Source: WYEG01 sp049414625 (GTDB lineage Bacteria; Desulfobacterota; Thermodesulfobacteria; Thermodesulfobacteriales; Thermodesulfobacteriaceae). Taken from it: 13,587 nt of DNA. Numbering within the stretch: position 1 is the stretch's first letter; each line of letters begins with the position of its first letter. This document shows, piece by piece, positions 12,862-13,587 of this stretch. Both the position numbers and the translations under genes were made by a program. The DNA lies in contig JBMSAU010000136.1 of NCBI GenBank assembly GCA_049414625.1, positions 1 through 13,587 of the forward strand, written 5' to 3'. The notes under the pieces were generated by a model, which did not search any database, was not told the origin of the DNA, and saw nothing but the letters and a program-made list of their open reading frames with translations.

Positions 12862-13587
12862 TTATTCTTTATTAAGTTCAGATAGTATTTCTTTTACTAA
12901 TTGTTTATATTCCTCGGGAATTCTATAATTTTCTTTTTGATCTTTGCTTATCTTATCGTATCTCAATATTTGGCGCAGATAGTCTCTTTTTGCAATTCCT
13001 ATTTCTTTCGAAATAGAGGTTATTATTTTCCCGGCTAAAGTTTCATCTTCAGCTTCTCCTCTCTTGAGTAATTCTTCCTTTATCATGTTACGAGTTACAA
13101 TAGGATGTTCTAAGCATAAAGAAAGTAATATCGTTCTTATACGCTTTGGAACAGGTCTATCTTCTGAGAGATATTTTAATAATAGCTTTTTTAATTCATC
13201 TATATTATAATTCCCTGGTTCATCAGACAATTGAATTTTTCTCTGCCGTCTTTGTTTTTCGGTTCTTTCTTTTTCTATTTCTTCAGGTATAACCATAGTT
13301 CTTGCAATTAATTCCTCACCATTCTTTGTTTTTACATATTTTAAAAGAACTGCATTAATACTCATTCCGTATTTTTCAGAAAGCCAATCGATCATTCTTT
13401 GTAAACGGTCTTCCATAGAAAAACCCACAAGCAAAATTCTTTGATTTTGGTTAAGCTTAATGTTTGAATCCTCCAAATTCAAGTTTTCATCAATGATCAA
13501 GTCTTTTAATTTTTTGTTAATACGCTCATTAATATCTTCTTCTGTCCAAGAAGCCACTTCTGAAGCATAGTCTATAGCCTGTGCTAA
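12862..13587 (-). CDS. 5'-truncated protein, C-terminal part of an endonuclease-family-like protein
   Basis: The reading frame is open to the right edge of the window: upstream of GTG 13557 it continues as LAQAIDYASE. The true start therefore lies outside and this is a C-terminal fragment of at least 241 residues. QAIDYASEVASWT followed by RILLVGFSMEDRLQRMIDWLSEKYGMSINAVLLKYV, then a GEELIARTMVIPEE segment, resembles the conserved tail of PD-(D/E)XK endonuclease-like proteins (DUF91/NucS-like annotations). In those proteins the catalytic domain precedes this stretch and would sit beyond the edge. The next 120 residues are charged and helical (EKERTEKQRRQRK, then a possible winged-helix-like region) and I do not recognise them. 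An ATG or GTG start inside the window would break the domain. Assignment rests on remembered family patterns and is moderate. Confidence 0.6.
   Translation of the reverse strand, partial: LAQAIDYASEVASWTEEDINERINKKLKDLIIDENLNLEDSNIKLNQNQRILLVGFSMEDRLQRMIDWLSEKYGMSINAVLLKYVKTKNGEELIARTMVIPEEIEKERTEKQRRQRKIQLSDEPGNYNIDELKKLLLKYLSEDRPVPKRIRTILLSLCLEHPIVTRNMIKEELLKRGEAEDETLAGKIITSISKEIGIAKRDYLRQILRYDKISKDQKENYRIPEEYKQLVKEILSELNKE

Overview
The window looks like ordinary chromosome of an anaerobic, probably thermophilic bacterium with moderately low G+C. I would guess the Thermodesulfobacteria or a related sulfate-reducer lineage. The pointers are the AcsC-type Fe-S/DUF3786 protein, a stand-alone archaeal-style riboflavin reductase, the B12-binding radical SAM family and acetate activation by Acs. 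This placement comes from the gene families only; no rRNA or other phylogenetic marker is present.

Layout. 123-1685 (+) encodes a TIGR03960-like radical SAM protein. Its 3' end overlaps that of a convergent pair on the minus strand: a cysteine desulfurase (2610-3758) followed 5 nt later by a NagZ-like GH3 protein (1669-2604). Between the desulfurase and the next plus-strand genes lies a compact GC-rich mosaic of palindromic intergenic repeats (about 3795-3983). The plus-strand run 4053-6150 carries a [Fe-S]/DUF3786 protein, a CDP-alcohol phosphatidyltransferase and an overlapping RibD-C-type pyrimidine reductase. From 6158 to the right edge every gene is on the minus strand. In transcription order these are a 5'-truncated nuclease-family-like protein (beyond the edge to 12862), a Cas4/RecB-like PD-(D/E)XK protein (11993-12775), a nucleotidyltransferase-fold protein (11450-11944), a small secreted charged protein (11001-11270), an MTA/SAH deaminase (9526-10845), acetyl-CoA synthetase (7369-9351) and an iron-dependent alcohol dehydrogenase (6158-7327).

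How it fits together. The central genes are housekeeping: sulfur mobilisation, peptidoglycan recycling or glycoside cleavage, lipid head-group transfer, flavin synthesis, acetate activation, alcohol/aldehyde interconversion and salvage of adenosyl by-products. The rightmost 2 kb is more A+T-rich and holds two nuclease-like genes and a nucleotidyltransferase-like gene, so it is the most accessory-looking part. Good sigma70-like promoters can be read for acs, the MTA/SAH deaminase, the PD-(D/E)XK gene and, less surely, the desulfurase. The deaminase promoter sits so close to its ATG that the mRNA is probably leaderless. acs has a clear intrinsic terminator, and the alcohol dehydrogenase start lies directly behind it.

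I found no tRNA, rRNA, CRISPR array, complete insertion sequence or convincing new multi-gene system. The best leads are the leaderless deaminase, the repeat mosaic probably forming the desulfurase leader, nested stem-loops upstream of the small secreted protein, and the nuclease/nucleotidyltransferase cluster at the right edge.
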